A stretch of DNA of 64,000 nucleotides. Source: CAJFUR01 sp904420575. GTDB lineage: Bacteria > Actinomycetota > Coriobacteriia > Coriobacteriales > Eggerthellaceae. Under the pieces are notes generated by a model. It was not told the origin of the DNA and made no database searches. It saw only the letters and a list, made by a program, of their open reading frames with translations. Location: assembly GCA_965119745.1 (NCBI GenBank), contig OZ221973.1, positions 682,001 to 746,000 of the forward strand, given 5' to 3'. The number at the start of each line of letters is the position of its first letter. Position 1 is the first letter of the stretch. This document shows positions 34,322 through 43,968 of the stretch, piece after piece. The position numbers were made by a program, and so were the translations under genes.

Positions 34322-35563
34322 CTAGTACCGGCTGTCGAAGATGCGCTTGGTCTTCTTCTCGCTGCGCGGCAACTCGCCCATGGGCACGCCCTTGGCGTCG
34401 GGCGTGCAGCCGCACTTGGCCTTGAAGATGAGCGCCAGCTCCTCTTCGGCGCGTTCCTTCGCATCGCCTTCCAGCGGGGTCTCGAACAGCACGGTGAGCA
34501 CGTCCTTGCCGCTGATGTTCTCGATCATCACCTGGTATTCGCTGGACGTGCCGTCGGTGGCGGCAATGACTTCCTCCACCTGGGCGGGGAAGATGTTGCA
34601 GCCCTTCACCTTGAACATGTCGTCGGTGCGGCCCGTCAGCGTGTCGATGCGCGGATGGCGGTGCCCATAGGCGCACGTGCAGTCGCCAGGGATGATGCGC
34701 GTGAGGTCATGCGTGCGGTAGCGGATGAGCGGCGCGCCCTCCTTGCGCAGCGTGGTCAGTACCAGTTCGCCCACTTCGCCGTCGGGCACCGGCGCGCCCG
34801 TTGCCGGATCCACCACTTCGACGTACACGTAATCGTCCCAGATGTGCATGCCGTGGTGCGCGTCGCACGAGATGCCGATGCCCGGGCCGTACACTTCCGT
34901 GAGGCCGTAGATGTCGTAGATTTCCACGCCCAACTCGCCCGAGATGCGCTGGCGCATCTTGTCGCCCCAGCGTTCGCTGCCGATGACGCCCTTGCGCAGG
35001 CACAGCTGGTCGCGGATGCCGCGCTCGGCGATCTCTTCCGCCAGAAGCAGCGCATAGGAGCTGGTGGCGCACAGCACGGTGGACTTCAGATCCTGCATCA
35101 TCCTCAGCTGCTTTTCGGTGTTGCCGGGGCCCATGGGAATGGCCATGGCGCCCAGCCGCTCGGCGCCCAGCTGGAAGCCGATGCCCGCGGTCCACAGGCC
35201 GTAGCCGGGGGTTATCTGGATGCGGTCGGTGTTGGTGATGCCCGCCGTCTCGTAGCAGCGCGCGAACTGTATGGCCCAGTCGGTCACGTCCTGCTGCGTG
35301 TAGGGAACGATGACCGGGGTGCCCGTGGTGCCCGAAGACGAATGGATGCGCACCACCTCTTCGTCGGGCACGGCCTGCAGCCCCAGAGGATAGGCGTTGC
35401 GCAGGTCGTCCTTTTCGGAGAATGGGAGCTTCTCGAAGTCCTTCTGGGTCTGCACGTCGGCAAGATCGATGCCCTCGAATTTCTTGGCGTAGAAGGGTGA
35501 ACGGTCCTTCAGAGTAGTGAACTGCTTCTTGATCAGGTCGAACTGTTCGGTGGTCATCTGCAT
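34322..35563 (-). CDS. paaK: Phenylacetate--CoA ligase (PaaK-type)
   Basis: An AMP-forming acyl-CoA ligase of 413 residues. The ATP-binding loop is SSSGTTGTP (75-83). Further conserved parts are YGLTEVYGPG, LIRYRTHDLT and the C-terminal RTDDMFKVKGCNIFP. It would activate phenylacetate or a related aryl acetate to its CoA ester; in anaerobes carrying indolepyruvate:ferredoxin oxidoreductase (here iorBA, 5 kb away) such ligases are frequent partners. ATG 35563 has AGAGG 6-7 nt upstream. A minus-strand promoter 240 bp upstream predicts a long 5' leader. The upstream open frame to 35944 is not supported. Confidence 0.93.
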   Translation of the reverse strand: MQMTTEQFDLIKKQFTTLKDRSPFYAKKFEGIDLADVQTQKDFEKLPFSEKDDLRNAYPLGLQAVPDEEVVRIHSSSGTTGTPVIVPYTQQDVTDWAIQFARCYETAGITNTDRIQITPGYGLWTAGIGFQLGAERLGAMAIPMGPGNTEKQLRMMQDLKSTVLCATSSYALLLAEEIAERGIRDQLCLRKGVIGSERWGDKMRQRISGELGVEIYDIYGLTEVYGPGIGISCDAHHGMHIWDDYVYVEVVDPATGAPVPDGEVGELVLTTLRKEGAPLIRYRTHDLTRIIPGDCTCAYGHRHPRIDTLTGRTDDMFKVKGCNIFPAQVEEVIAATDGTSSEYQVMIENISGKDVLTVLFETPLEGDAKERAEEELALIFKAKCGCTPDAKGVPMGELPRSEKKTKRIFDSRY

Positions 35564-36066
35564 GGGACACCTCTTTCTGGCGATGGTCGGTGGGTTCGCA
35601 ATGGCGGCAAAGCCGCAGAAAGGGAACGCTTCAAGACCGCGGCGGCTTCGCAAGCGAGACGTGCTCTTCGTTCGGGACCCTCGGAAGCACGCGAAGATCG
35701 CTCCAAGACCGCTTTTGCGCGTCTTGAAGCTAAAGCCATCGACCAGCCGAACCCTGAGGCACGGCTTGCGAGGTCGGAGTGTCGAATACGAGATCCATGA
35801 GCCGTATTGTAGGCGATCGCGACGCGGAATCAAAGGGCGGCCGCCGATTTTTTCGCCAGCCGCCCGTTGCAGGCGCGCAGAGGTGCAGAAGTATGCGGGC
35901 GACGCAAGCGCGAAAGCCGCCTCCTGCCGCCCATGGGCCGGCATGCGCGGTCACACAGGGATGGGCGGAGCAGATGGGCGCGGGCGCGCATAGACGGACC
36001 CGTATGGCCACACGGACGCGCAGGTGCGTGCGGGCACGCAAACATCCCGTGCGCGCCCGCTCTACC
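35564..36066 (-). promoter_or_regulatory. paaK promoter and long leader with inverted repeat
   Basis: On the minus strand TTGATT (35828-35833) and TACAAT (35806-35811) are spaced by 16 bp and form a good promoter. The predicted leader of about 240 nt holds the inverted repeat GCTTCAAGAC (35628-35637) / GTCTTGAAGC (35721-35730). The rest of this 503-bp stretch, up to the surface-protein stop, has no gene. Confidence 0.5.
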
Positions 36067-39000
36067 TCAGCGGCCGCTCTTCCGACGACGATGCACGATG
36101 GCGGCACAGGCCGACAGCGCGGCAAACGCCGCGAGCGCGAACGCCGTCTGGACCAGCAGGCCCGTCTCGTCGCCCGTCTTCGTCAACATGCCCAGCGGAT
36201 GTTTCTCCGTAGGCTTCTTCCCTTGCGTGGCCGAGGTCGGCGGAGTGGACGGCACCTCCTGGTCCGTCCATTTCGCGTAGAGCGTGAGCGACGTTTCGAC
36301 GCCTTTCGAGAAGTCGAACGGCTGCGTGAGGTTCTGGTCGGCGAACCACCCGGCGAACACGTGCCCCGACCAGATCGGATCCGCCGGCTGGGACACGCGG
36401 TCGCCGAAGGGAACCGTCTGCGAAGCGTCCGACGCCTTCGCCAACGCGCCGCCATTGGCATCGAAAGTGACGGTCACCTGCGAAGAAGCGAGCAAAGCAT
36501 ACGTGGAGAACCTTTGCGCGTGGAACTTCACGAGCCCTTCTTTGCGGTCGACGGACACGGGGAGGATCAGCTCCGGCACGTCTTCGTGCACATGCGCGAT
36601 GCGCACGCTCTTGCCGGCAAGGGCTTCGGGCGCTACGCGCAGTTCGTACAGCAGGGGCTCGTCGACGGCCGAAAGGTCAACCGTGAGGGTCGTCGGCTCG
36701 CCCGAATCCTTGTCGATGACCGTTACCGTCATCGACAAAGACAGGTCGAAGTACGACAGAATTTCTTCGTGGCTCGCCTTCTGTCCCTCGATGGCGGCCT
36801 GTTCGTCGGCAGAAACCACGTCGTCGATGCGGGTGATCCCAAAGGATATCGCGACCACCACCTCATCCTGCGGGTCGGCAAGCGCAGCCTGCAACCGTTC
36901 CGCGTCGGCCTTGCTCATGCCGAGGGGCACCTCGCCCGCCTTCAAGGCCGCAAGCATGTTCTTGACAGTGGCGAGCGCCGTGTTCGCAGCCTGGTCGGTC
37001 ACCGTTGCCACCACGTCGTCGCCTGCCGAGCCAGGAAGCTCGACGAGGATGGTGACGTTGTCCTCGGCCGCTTTCTTGACCCATTTCGCGTAGTACGTGG
37101 TGGTGCCCACCGGGAAGGTCTCCGGAAGCGCGGACAGCGCCGTGCCGGTCAGGCCGCAGTTGTCGAACCAGCCTGCGAAATCGTAGCCGCTGCGCGTCGG
37201 TGAGGGCAGCGCGCCCGTGATGGGGCCGTCCGTCACGCCTTCCAGGGCAACCACCTGCGATCCGCCGTTCGAGACGAAGACGATGCGCGCCGCGTCGGCC
37301 GTCCACGTGGCCGTATAATCCCGATCTCCCTGGGAGCCTTGCGGGATGGTAACATCCTTGGTGGGTTGGGCGAGACCGCCGCCCGTCCAGCCGGCGAACG
37401 TGTAGCCTGCGCGTTCGGGCGCCATCAGCGTGATGGGAGCGCTTTCGGAGGTGAACTTCAAGGGATTCGGATTGGCCCCCTCCGGCCATGCGCCGCCGGC
37501 AAGATCGTAGGCGAGGGCATATTCGGCATGGAGCACCTCGTACATGCCCGAGCCGCTTTCCTTCTGATAGGCCGCATAGTCGGCTGCGCAGTAGGGAGCG
37601 AGGTCGATGGCCGCCTGGTCGGGAGTTTCCTGATACAGACCGCCCGACACGACCATGAGCGTCTTGTCACCCAGGCCCGCCGTTTTCAGATACAGGCCGC
37701 CTTCGGCATCGCCCTTGAAGACGGGCGCCGTGCCGTCGCCCGCGGCAAGGGTCACCTGGTAGTTCTGGAGCGCCGCCATGAAGGAGGCGTTGCTGGCATC
37801 CAGGTACAGCCCCGCGCGCGTGCCGGAGAAGGTGCCGCCCGTCACGTTCGTCACGATCTCGGTGCTGTCCTGCTGCGCCACCACTTTGAGCCCGTCCTTT
37901 GCCTGGAACGTGCCGCCGGAAACGTTGACTGCGCCGTTCTTCTGCACGATGGCCGCCGTGGATCCGCTGCCGGAGAACTGACCGCCAGAAACGGCGAGCG
38001 TGCCATGAGACGCCCAGTAAACGGGACCGGCGTTCCATTCCACGGCGGCGGCGCCGGTCTTGTAGGTGCCGCTGTTGATGGTCACCTTGGCGGCAGCGTT
38101 GCCGGACGCGGAAGCGGTGCTCAGGCAGTTCCCGCGTTCGGAAGTCACCACCACGTCGTCATCCGGAGCCCCCGGCTCGCCAAGCGTCACGTTGCATGAA
38201 TCGTTCGCGCAGATGGCCCATTCGGTCGCCTGGACGACTGCCCTCTTCACGTCGAGCGTTCCATAGGCGTACAGGCCCGCAGCCTTCGACTTGACGGTCA
38301 GCCCGTCGACGACGGCCGCCGCGCCTGCGTCCACCGTGAGCGCGGTCGCCACGAAGGTGGCGGTCAGGCGCGCATCGATGCTTTCCAGCGTGCCATCGCC
38401 CACAAGCGTGGTAGTCCCGTTGGTCACCTGCAGGCGCGCCTTGAGCGTATGACCCGCCAGGTCGAGCGTGAGGTCCTTGTCGATCTTGACGGCGTCCATT
38501 TGATCCTTGCCGGCAAACAGGTCGGCGTCGGCCAACAGCTCGATGCCATCGCCCGCGCCCGCTTGCGCGACCGCCACCGGCAGGGAAGCGTGCAGCGCGG
38601 ATCCTTGCAGCCTGAAAAGCCACGTGGGTGCGTTGCCGCGCACCACGAACGTGGCCGCTTCGTTGTTGTAGGCATACAGGTCGCGGCATCCTCCCTGGAT
38701 CTGGTCGAAGGAGGTGGAAGACACGTTGTCTTCCACCAGGATGGCCGGGGCTTGCTCGAAGTCGTTGGCAGCCGCCCTCTGCAGGCTGCCGACGATGCCC
38801 GCCACGAAGTTCGTGCTCTTGACGAGCGGCGCGTGGTTCTGATTGTGACGCACGTCCGCCGCATTGTAGACGTGCCCCACGATGCCGCCGGCCGATGCGC
38901 CGGAACTGGTGACGCTGCCGCTGTTCTCGTTGTCGATGACCGTGACGACGCCCTTGCGCTGATAGTTTGCGTCAGAGCCGCTGTAGCGGATCCAGCCGAC

Positions 39001-40278
39001 GATGCCGCCGGTTCCGAACGTGCCGCCGCCGTTCGCCACATCGGCCTCGTTGACGCATCGGGTCACGCTTCCGTAGTTCTGCTGCTCGCCGACGATGCCG
39101 CCAACGGAGTCGCCCTTGGCCGAAACCGGCGCCACGTTCCGGCACCTCGACACCTGCGCCGCGGAGAGGCCGACAATGCCGCCGGCAACGCCGGCCTGCG
39201 AGGTGACGGCGCCCTCGTTCGTGCAGTTTTGGATGCGCATCTCGCCACCGGGCACGGTGTAGTACGCGGCGCCGACGATGCCGCCGCAGTTTGCGGCCGT
39301 TGCGGTGACGGTCGCGTAGTTCGCGCATCCTTCGATGGTGCCGCTGGCAATCAGCCGGCCGACGATGCCGCCGTTGCCACGCTTCGCCTGCACCGTTCCC
39401 CGTGCCGTGACGTCGGACACGGTGGATCCGCCCACCATGAGGCCCACGGCGGCCCCCGCAAGTTCGCTCGTCGGCACGCTGATGGACAGGTCTTCGAGCG
39501 TGAAACTCTTCACCGTTGCGCCGTCGACGAGGCCGAACAGGCCGAGCGCATAGTCGGCCGAGGTGGTCTGGGTCAAGGACAGCCCCGAAATGGTGGCGCC
39601 GTTGCCGTCGAACGTGCCCTTGAAGGGCTTTCCGTCCGCATATCCGCTGCCGGAACGTGCGCCCGTTCCGATGGGCGTCCATTCCTCGCCCGCCAGGTCG
39701 TAGGTGGAAGCCGTCAGCTGGATGTGCTTGCCTTCGTACGTTTCGCCTTCGTTCACGCTGTCGCGGAACGCCTTGAACTGTGCCACGTCGACGATCTTGT
39801 AGGGGTTGGCCTCACTTCCGTCGCCATCCGCGAACACCGCGGAAGCGTTCGCAGGGACAGGATCGCCGCTCGAAGCTGCGCCCGAGCGCCCAAGGCTGCC
39901 CGCAGACAGAAACCGAGGCAACGCGTTCAGGGCGTCGTCGGCCGCGTCGGCTTTCTCTTTGGCGGAGTCGGACGAAGGATCGTCCGGAACCGTCGCAGTG
40001 GAAGATCCCGAGGACCCGTCAAGGTCGGAAGAGTCGGAGGATCCGGGCGTCTGATCGCCGCCCGCGCTGCCTTCGAGGTCGGCATCGTCCCCCATGGCAG
40101 GAGGCTTCGTGTCCGAAGTCCCTTCGGACAAGGAAGGCTCCACGCCCTCGGACGTCCCCGCGTTGTCGGCAGCGTCCCTTTCCCCAACACCCCAGGCAAC
40201 AGGCGCGCCGAACGACACGACAAGAATCCATGCAAGTGCAACGGTCAATGCCTTGCGGCCCATTGAAACCCGTTTCAT
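36067..40278 (-). CDS. Large sortase-anchored surface protein with GLUG and InlB-type repeats
   Basis: A 1,403-residue secreted protein. The signal peptide is MKRVSMGRKALTVALAW onward, cleaved near the Ala/Gly stretch. A Ser/Asp/Gly-rich linker (about 40-130) follows. Then come GLUG-type motifs (GGIVGRL, GGIVGAAYY, GGIVGLSA, GGIVGEQQ, GGIVGHVY), a pectate-lyase-like beta-helix region (NVSGGTFQAKDG, NVTGGTFSGTRAG) and three InlB_B-type repeats ending in W-x-YAKW patterns. The C-terminus has LTKTGDE, a hydrophobic segment and RRRKSGR, which fits a sortase signal with Thr in place of Pro. ATG 40278 has GGAGGGG 7 nt upstream. It probably binds host or mucus ligands; no specific target is visible. 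Confidence 0.88.
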   Translation of the reverse strand: MKRVSMGRKALTVALAWILVVSFGAPVAWGVGERDAADNAGTSEGVEPSLSEGTSDTKPPAMGDDADLEGSAGGDQTPGSSDSSDLDGSSGSSTATVPDDPSSDSAKEKADAADDALNALPRFLSAGSLGRSGAASSGDPVPANASAVFADGDGSEANPYKIVDVAQFKAFRDSVNEGETYEGKHIQLTASTYDLAGEEWTPIGTGARSGSGYADGKPFKGTFDGNGATISGLSLTQTTSADYALGLFGLVDGATVKSFTLEDLSISVPTSELAGAAVGLMVGGSTVSDVTARGTVQAKRGNGGIVGRLIASGTIEGCANYATVTATAANCGGIVGAAYYTVPGGEMRIQNCTNEGAVTSQAGVAGGIVGLSAAQVSRCRNVAPVSAKGDSVGGIVGEQQNYGSVTRCVNEADVANGGGTFGTGGIVGWIRYSGSDANYQRKGVVTVIDNENSGSVTSSGASAGGIVGHVYNAADVRHNQNHAPLVKSTNFVAGIVGSLQRAAANDFEQAPAILVEDNVSSTSFDQIQGGCRDLYAYNNEAATFVVRGNAPTWLFRLQGSALHASLPVAVAQAGAGDGIELLADADLFAGKDQMDAVKIDKDLTLDLAGHTLKARLQVTNGTTTLVGDGTLESIDARLTATFVATALTVDAGAAAVVDGLTVKSKAAGLYAYGTLDVKRAVVQATEWAICANDSCNVTLGEPGAPDDDVVVTSERGNCLSTASASGNAAAKVTINSGTYKTGAAAVEWNAGPVYWASHGTLAVSGGQFSGSGSTAAIVQKNGAVNVSGGTFQAKDGLKVVAQQDSTEIVTNVTGGTFSGTRAGLYLDASNASFMAALQNYQVTLAAGDGTAPVFKGDAEGGLYLKTAGLGDKTLMVVSGGLYQETPDQAAIDLAPYCAADYAAYQKESGSGMYEVLHAEYALAYDLAGGAWPEGANPNPLKFTSESAPITLMAPERAGYTFAGWTGGGLAQPTKDVTIPQGSQGDRDYTATWTADAARIVFVSNGGSQVVALEGVTDGPITGALPSPTRSGYDFAGWFDNCGLTGTALSALPETFPVGTTTYYAKWVKKAAEDNVTILVELPGSAGDDVVATVTDQAANTALATVKNMLAALKAGEVPLGMSKADAERLQAALADPQDEVVVAISFGITRIDDVVSADEQAAIEGQKASHEEILSYFDLSLSMTVTVIDKDSGEPTTLTVDLSAVDEPLLYELRVAPEALAGKSVRIAHVHEDVPELILPVSVDRKEGLVKFHAQRFSTYALLASSQVTVTFDANGGALAKASDASQTVPFGDRVSQPADPIWSGHVFAGWFADQNLTQPFDFSKGVETSLTLYAKWTDQEVPSTPPTSATQGKKPTEKHPLGMLTKTGDETGLLVQTAFALAAFAALSACAAIVHRRRKSGR

Positions 40279-40425
40279 CCGCGTCCCCTCCGTAACACGG
40301 TTCCAAAGCGATGCCTTGCCAATATAGCACCCCCCTTGCTTCAAATAAAGGATGAGGCTTTTGCTCAGGCTGGGATGACTTGTTTGGCAGGCAGCTCTCC
40401 GGCTCGTTTGAGGCGAGACGCGTTG

Positions 40426-41022
40426 CTACGATGCGACGACTGCTTCGATGGCGGCCAGGTTGAGCTGGACGAACGCCGGCTTCACGCAGACCTCGATGGC
40501 ATGCCGCAGGTCGTCCACGTCAAGCGGGACATGGCCAGCCGCGAGCGCACGGGCAAGGAGCAGCGTGTTGAGCACCTTCCGGCTGCCGACCGTCCGGACG
40601 AGCGCCGCGTCGTCCACGGCCACGAAGGAGGCTTCCGTGCCCGCAAGCTGCGTTTCCAGGCGCTGCACCACGCGATCGGCACGATAGGGCACGCTCGACA
40701 GCGCCGCCGTCACCGGCTGGATGGGCGTGGTCGCCGTGACCAGCACGCCGTTCGGGGCCAGAAACGGCAGCACGCGGGCGGCCTCGCCCGGCTCGAAGGC
40801 GATCACCAGGTCGGCGGTGCCGTGCGCCAGAAGTGGCGCGAACACTTCTTCTCCGCCATCGCCCATGCGCACGTGCGAGGTCACGTTGCCGCCGCGCTGC
40901 GCCATGCCGATGGTCTCGGCCGTGCGCACCTGCCACCCTTTGTCCTGCGCCGTCTGCGCCAACACCTTCGCCGCCAGCACCGTGCCCTGGCCTCCCACTC
41001 CCGCCAACAGCACGTCAAGCAT
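40426..41022 (-). CDS. iorB: Indolepyruvate ferredoxin oxidoreductase subunit beta
   Basis: A 198-residue gamma-type domain of 2-oxoacid:ferredoxin oxidoreductases. The start MLDVLLAGVGGQGTVLAAKV and MAQRGGNVTSHVR are the family signatures. With the alpha subunit it decarboxylates indolepyruvate and other aryl pyruvates to aryl-acetyl-CoA while reducing ferredoxin. GGAGG lies 6 nt before ATG 41022, which overlaps the stop of iorA by 8 nt. The 147 bp after its stop (40279-40425) separate it from the surface-protein start and hold no gene. Confidence 0.94.
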   Translation of the reverse strand: MLDVLLAGVGGQGTVLAAKVLAQTAQDKGWQVRTAETIGMAQRGGNVTSHVRMGDGGEEVFAPLLAHGTADLVIAFEPGEAARVLPFLAPNGVLVTATTPIQPVTAALSSVPYRADRVVQRLETQLAGTEASFVAVDDAALVRTVGSRKVLNTLLLARALAAGHVPLDVDDLRHAIEVCVKPAFVQLNLAAIEAVVAS

Positions 41023-43183
41023 GGGAGCCTCCTTCCGACCGCGACCCGTCCGGGGCCGCGGGAGCATCCGCAGGCGCGATCGCAGCAGCGGGAGCATCCT
41101 CGGGTGCGAGCACATCCTCGGGTGCGGGGGCAGGCACAACAGCGCGGGCGTCCGTAGCCGTGCCGTCACCGCAAGCCGGTTCCGCCGAGGCGGAGATTGC
41201 CCCGAACGGGCACACCTGCACGCACAGACGGCACCCGTTGCACAGGCTGGCTTCGACGAACGCCTGGCCACGCGAACCGCTCTTCGGACCGCGCGCGTCC
41301 ATGTCGAAGCCGATGCCGGGGCACCCTATCTCGGTGATGCACTTCTTGCAGCCCGTGCAGCGGCTCGCGTCCACTTGCACGGGGAAATCGGGACGCTTGA
41401 GCTGGATGCAGGGGGATTTGAACAGGACAGCGGAAGGCCCTTCGTATTCGATGGCCTCTTGCACGGTGGCCACCGACTCTTCGATGTCGAGCGGGTTTGC
41501 ATGCATGACCAGCGAGAGGCCCACCGCGCGCAGCACGCGCTCGATGGACACCGGCGGCTTTTTCGCCCCCATCAGCGTGACGCCCGTGCCCGGATGCGGC
41601 TGCGACCCGGTCATGGCCGTGGTGGCGTTGTCTAGGACGATCAGGGTTATGTCGTGGTCGTTGTAGACGGCGTTCACGATGCCCGTCAGCCCACTGGCGA
41701 AGAACGTGGAGTCGCCCACGAACGCAACGTGCTTCTTCTGCGGCTCGGCCACGGCGAAACCCTGCGCCATGGTGATGCCCGCGCCCATGCACAGGCACGT
41801 GTCCACGGCATCGAGCGGCTTGGCGTTGCCGAGCGTGTAGCAGCCGATGTCGCCGCACAGCACGGCAGGCCGCCCCGCAAGCGCGCGTTTCACGGCATAG
41901 AAGCTGCCGCGATGCGGGCACCCCGCGCACAGCACGGGCGGGCGCACGGGAAGAGGCGCGTTCTCCGTGGCTTCGTATGCGGCGTGCGGCGCGCCCGCGC
42001 AGGAAAGGCCCAGGAACCAGGAGATCCGCGCGAAGCAGTCGTCCACGTCGTTCTCGCCGCGGTCCCTCGCGTCGCTCGTTAGCTTGCCGCGCACGTCGAA
42101 GGGCGCATGGGTCTTTCCGGCGAACGCCAGCAGCGCGTCTTCCAGCACGTGGTCCAGCTCTTCCAGCACGAGCACCTGGTCGAGGCCTTCCACGAAACGC
42201 TCAACCGCCTCTTCGGGGAACGGATAGGGCGTGCCTACCTGCATGAACCGATACGGTGGCACGACGAAGCCTTCGGCTTCCGCGCGCTCTTCCACCATGC
42301 GGAGCGCCTCGCGGGCGTACGCCGCCGACACGCCTCCTGTCATGATGCCGAGCCGCGGACGGGGCAATCCTGCCGAATCCTGCACTGGGGTCGGGGCCTG
42401 CGCCGGGATCGGGGCCGCAGCCGCGGCCGGAACCTTGTCGGCGGGCTGTCCCTTCGCCGTGAGCACCCCTCCTTCGAACTGGGGATTGAATTGCGCGAAG
42501 GTCGGGTCGGCCGAGAAGTCGTGCGCCATCGCGCGCAGACGCTCGTGGATTTCGCCATGCGCCTCGAAGGCCCGTTTCGGGAAGATGACCCAGCGGGAGT
42601 CGCGCTCGAAGCCTTCTTCCGGCACCGGACGCGCCTCGGTTTCGTCTGCCACGTCGAAGAACGTGGAGGCATGGTCGATGCGCGTCGTCGGACGCACGAT
42701 GACCGGAGTATGATAGCGCTCGGAGAGATCGAACGCCGCCTTCATCATGGCGAAACCCTGCTCAGGCGTGGCCGGGTCGAGCACGGGCACCTTGGCGAAC
42801 GCGGCGAACCGGCGCGTGTCCTGCTCGGTCTGCGAAGATATGGGACCGGGATCGTCGGCCACGAACAGCACGGTGCCGCCCTTCACCCCCACGTAGTTCA
42901 GGCTCATGAGCGCGTCGCTGGCCACGTTGAGGCCCACCTGCTTGCAGGTGAACAGCACGCGCGCGCCACAGTAGGCCGCTCCCGCCAGCAGTTCGAGCGC
43001 CGCTTTCTCGTTCGTGGACCATTCGACGTGCACTCCCTGCGCGCGTCCGGCCGCATGCTCGGCCGCGATGGTCTCGATGAGCTCCGACGACGGGGTGCCC
43101 GGATAGCCCGCCACCACGCGCACGCCCGCCTCGAGCGCTGCGTGGGCGAAAGCCTCGTTCCCCATCAGCAGTTTTTTTGTCAT
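41015..43183 (-). CDS. iorA: Indolepyruvate ferredoxin oxidoreductase subunit alpha
   Basis: A 722-residue thiamine-diphosphate enzyme. The N-terminal pyrimidine-binding part starts MTKKLLMGNEAFAHAAL and AGYPGTPSSEL. The diphosphate-binding region includes GDIGCYTLG and VGDSTFF. Two [4Fe-4S] motifs lie near 620-670: CTGCKKCITEIGCPG and CNGCRLCVQVCPFG. It is longer than typical IorA because of an Ala/Pro-rich insert (about 335-365) and an Ala/Pro/Asp-rich C-terminal tail after the ferredoxin domain. Such tails often act as flexible linkers. The start has only a weak ribosome site (GGGCGAG). It forms an operon with iorB. Physiologically linked to amino-acid oxidation and the ferredoxin pool. 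Confidence 0.94.
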   Translation of the reverse strand: MTKKLLMGNEAFAHAALEAGVRVVAGYPGTPSSELIETIAAEHAAGRAQGVHVEWSTNEKAALELLAGAAYCGARVLFTCKQVGLNVASDALMSLNYVGVKGGTVLFVADDPGPISSQTEQDTRRFAAFAKVPVLDPATPEQGFAMMKAAFDLSERYHTPVIVRPTTRIDHASTFFDVADETEARPVPEEGFERDSRWVIFPKRAFEAHGEIHERLRAMAHDFSADPTFAQFNPQFEGGVLTAKGQPADKVPAAAAAPIPAQAPTPVQDSAGLPRPRLGIMTGGVSAAYAREALRMVEERAEAEGFVVPPYRFMQVGTPYPFPEEAVERFVEGLDQVLVLEELDHVLEDALLAFAGKTHAPFDVRGKLTSDARDRGENDVDDCFARISWFLGLSCAGAPHAAYEATENAPLPVRPPVLCAGCPHRGSFYAVKRALAGRPAVLCGDIGCYTLGNAKPLDAVDTCLCMGAGITMAQGFAVAEPQKKHVAFVGDSTFFASGLTGIVNAVYNDHDITLIVLDNATTAMTGSQPHPGTGVTLMGAKKPPVSIERVLRAVGLSLVMHANPLDIEESVATVQEAIEYEGPSAVLFKSPCIQLKRPDFPVQVDASRCTGCKKCITEIGCPGIGFDMDARGPKSGSRGQAFVEASLCNGCRLCVQVCPFGAISASAEPACGDGTATDARAVVPAPAPEDVLAPEDAPAAAIAPADAPAAPDGSRSEGGSHA

Positions 43184-43283
43184 AGTCTCGCCCGCTTCTT
43201 CATTGGTGAACCCATGCCCCCATTGTACCGCACCGGCGCTTGACGGCGAGGCGCACGGGAGCATGGTTCGGCGAGACGTACCG

Positions 43284-43754
43284 CTACGCTTCAGCCATGG
43301 ACTTCTTGAAGTCGATGATCTTCTGACGCGCGCCGTCGCAGCCCGTGCCCATGATCTGTACGGCAAGGATGGCGGCATTCTTCGCGCCGTTGATGGCCAC
43401 GCAGGCCACCGGCACGCCGGAAGGCATCTGCACCATGGAAAGCAGCGAGTCCAGCCCACCCAGGTCGCTCGTCTTCATGGGCACGGCGATGACCGGGTTG
43501 GGCGTGTAGGCCGCCACGACGCCGCCCAGATGCGCTGCCTTGCCTGCGGCCGCGATGATGACGCGGATGCCGCGCTCGTGCGCCGTGGACGCCCATTCGT
43601 GCACCTCGGCCGGCTTGCGGTGGGCGCTTGCCACCTTCACCTCATAGGGTACGCCGAACTCGTCGAGTTGCTTCATGCACGGCTCCATGGCGGGCATGTC
43701 GCTTTCAGACCCCATGATGATGCCGATGACCGGGTTCTTTTCCTTGCAGGACAT
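43284..43754 (-). CDS. purE: N5-carboxyaminoimidazole ribonucleotide mutase PurE
   Basis: Class I PurE (156 residues) converts N5-CAIR to CAIR in purine synthesis. Conserved parts are IGIIMGSESDMP, the catalytic SAHRKP with its His, GKAAHLGGVVAAYT and PVIAVPMKTSDLGGLDSLLS. ATG 43754 has AAGGAG 6-7 nt upstream. It is isolated from other pur genes in this window, with 100 bp to the iorA start and 214 bp to the TetR gene. The larger frame starting at 43952 reads through noncoding GC-rich sequence. Confidence 0.95.
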   Translation of the reverse strand: MSCKEKNPVIGIIMGSESDMPAMEPCMKQLDEFGVPYEVKVASAHRKPAEVHEWASTAHERGIRVIIAAAGKAAHLGGVVAAYTPNPVIAVPMKTSDLGGLDSLLSMVQMPSGVPVACVAINGAKNAAILAVQIMGTGCDGARQKIIDFKKSMAEA

Positions 43755-43968
43755 GTCTTCTCCTTCGATTCGAGGGCTGCACGCAGAGGATGGCAGCATG
43801 GTGGCGACGAGTTGGCACCGACCCCTTGGTGGCGGTGGCTGCCCGACAACGGCTGCCCGGTTGCGGCGCACAGCGGGTTTTCTTGACCGCATCAGTGTAG
43901 CGTCCCGCCGCCGCCTGCGGCAACGACATTCGGCACTCGGCGGGTTTTGCACTAAGGGAAAGGCTCGG

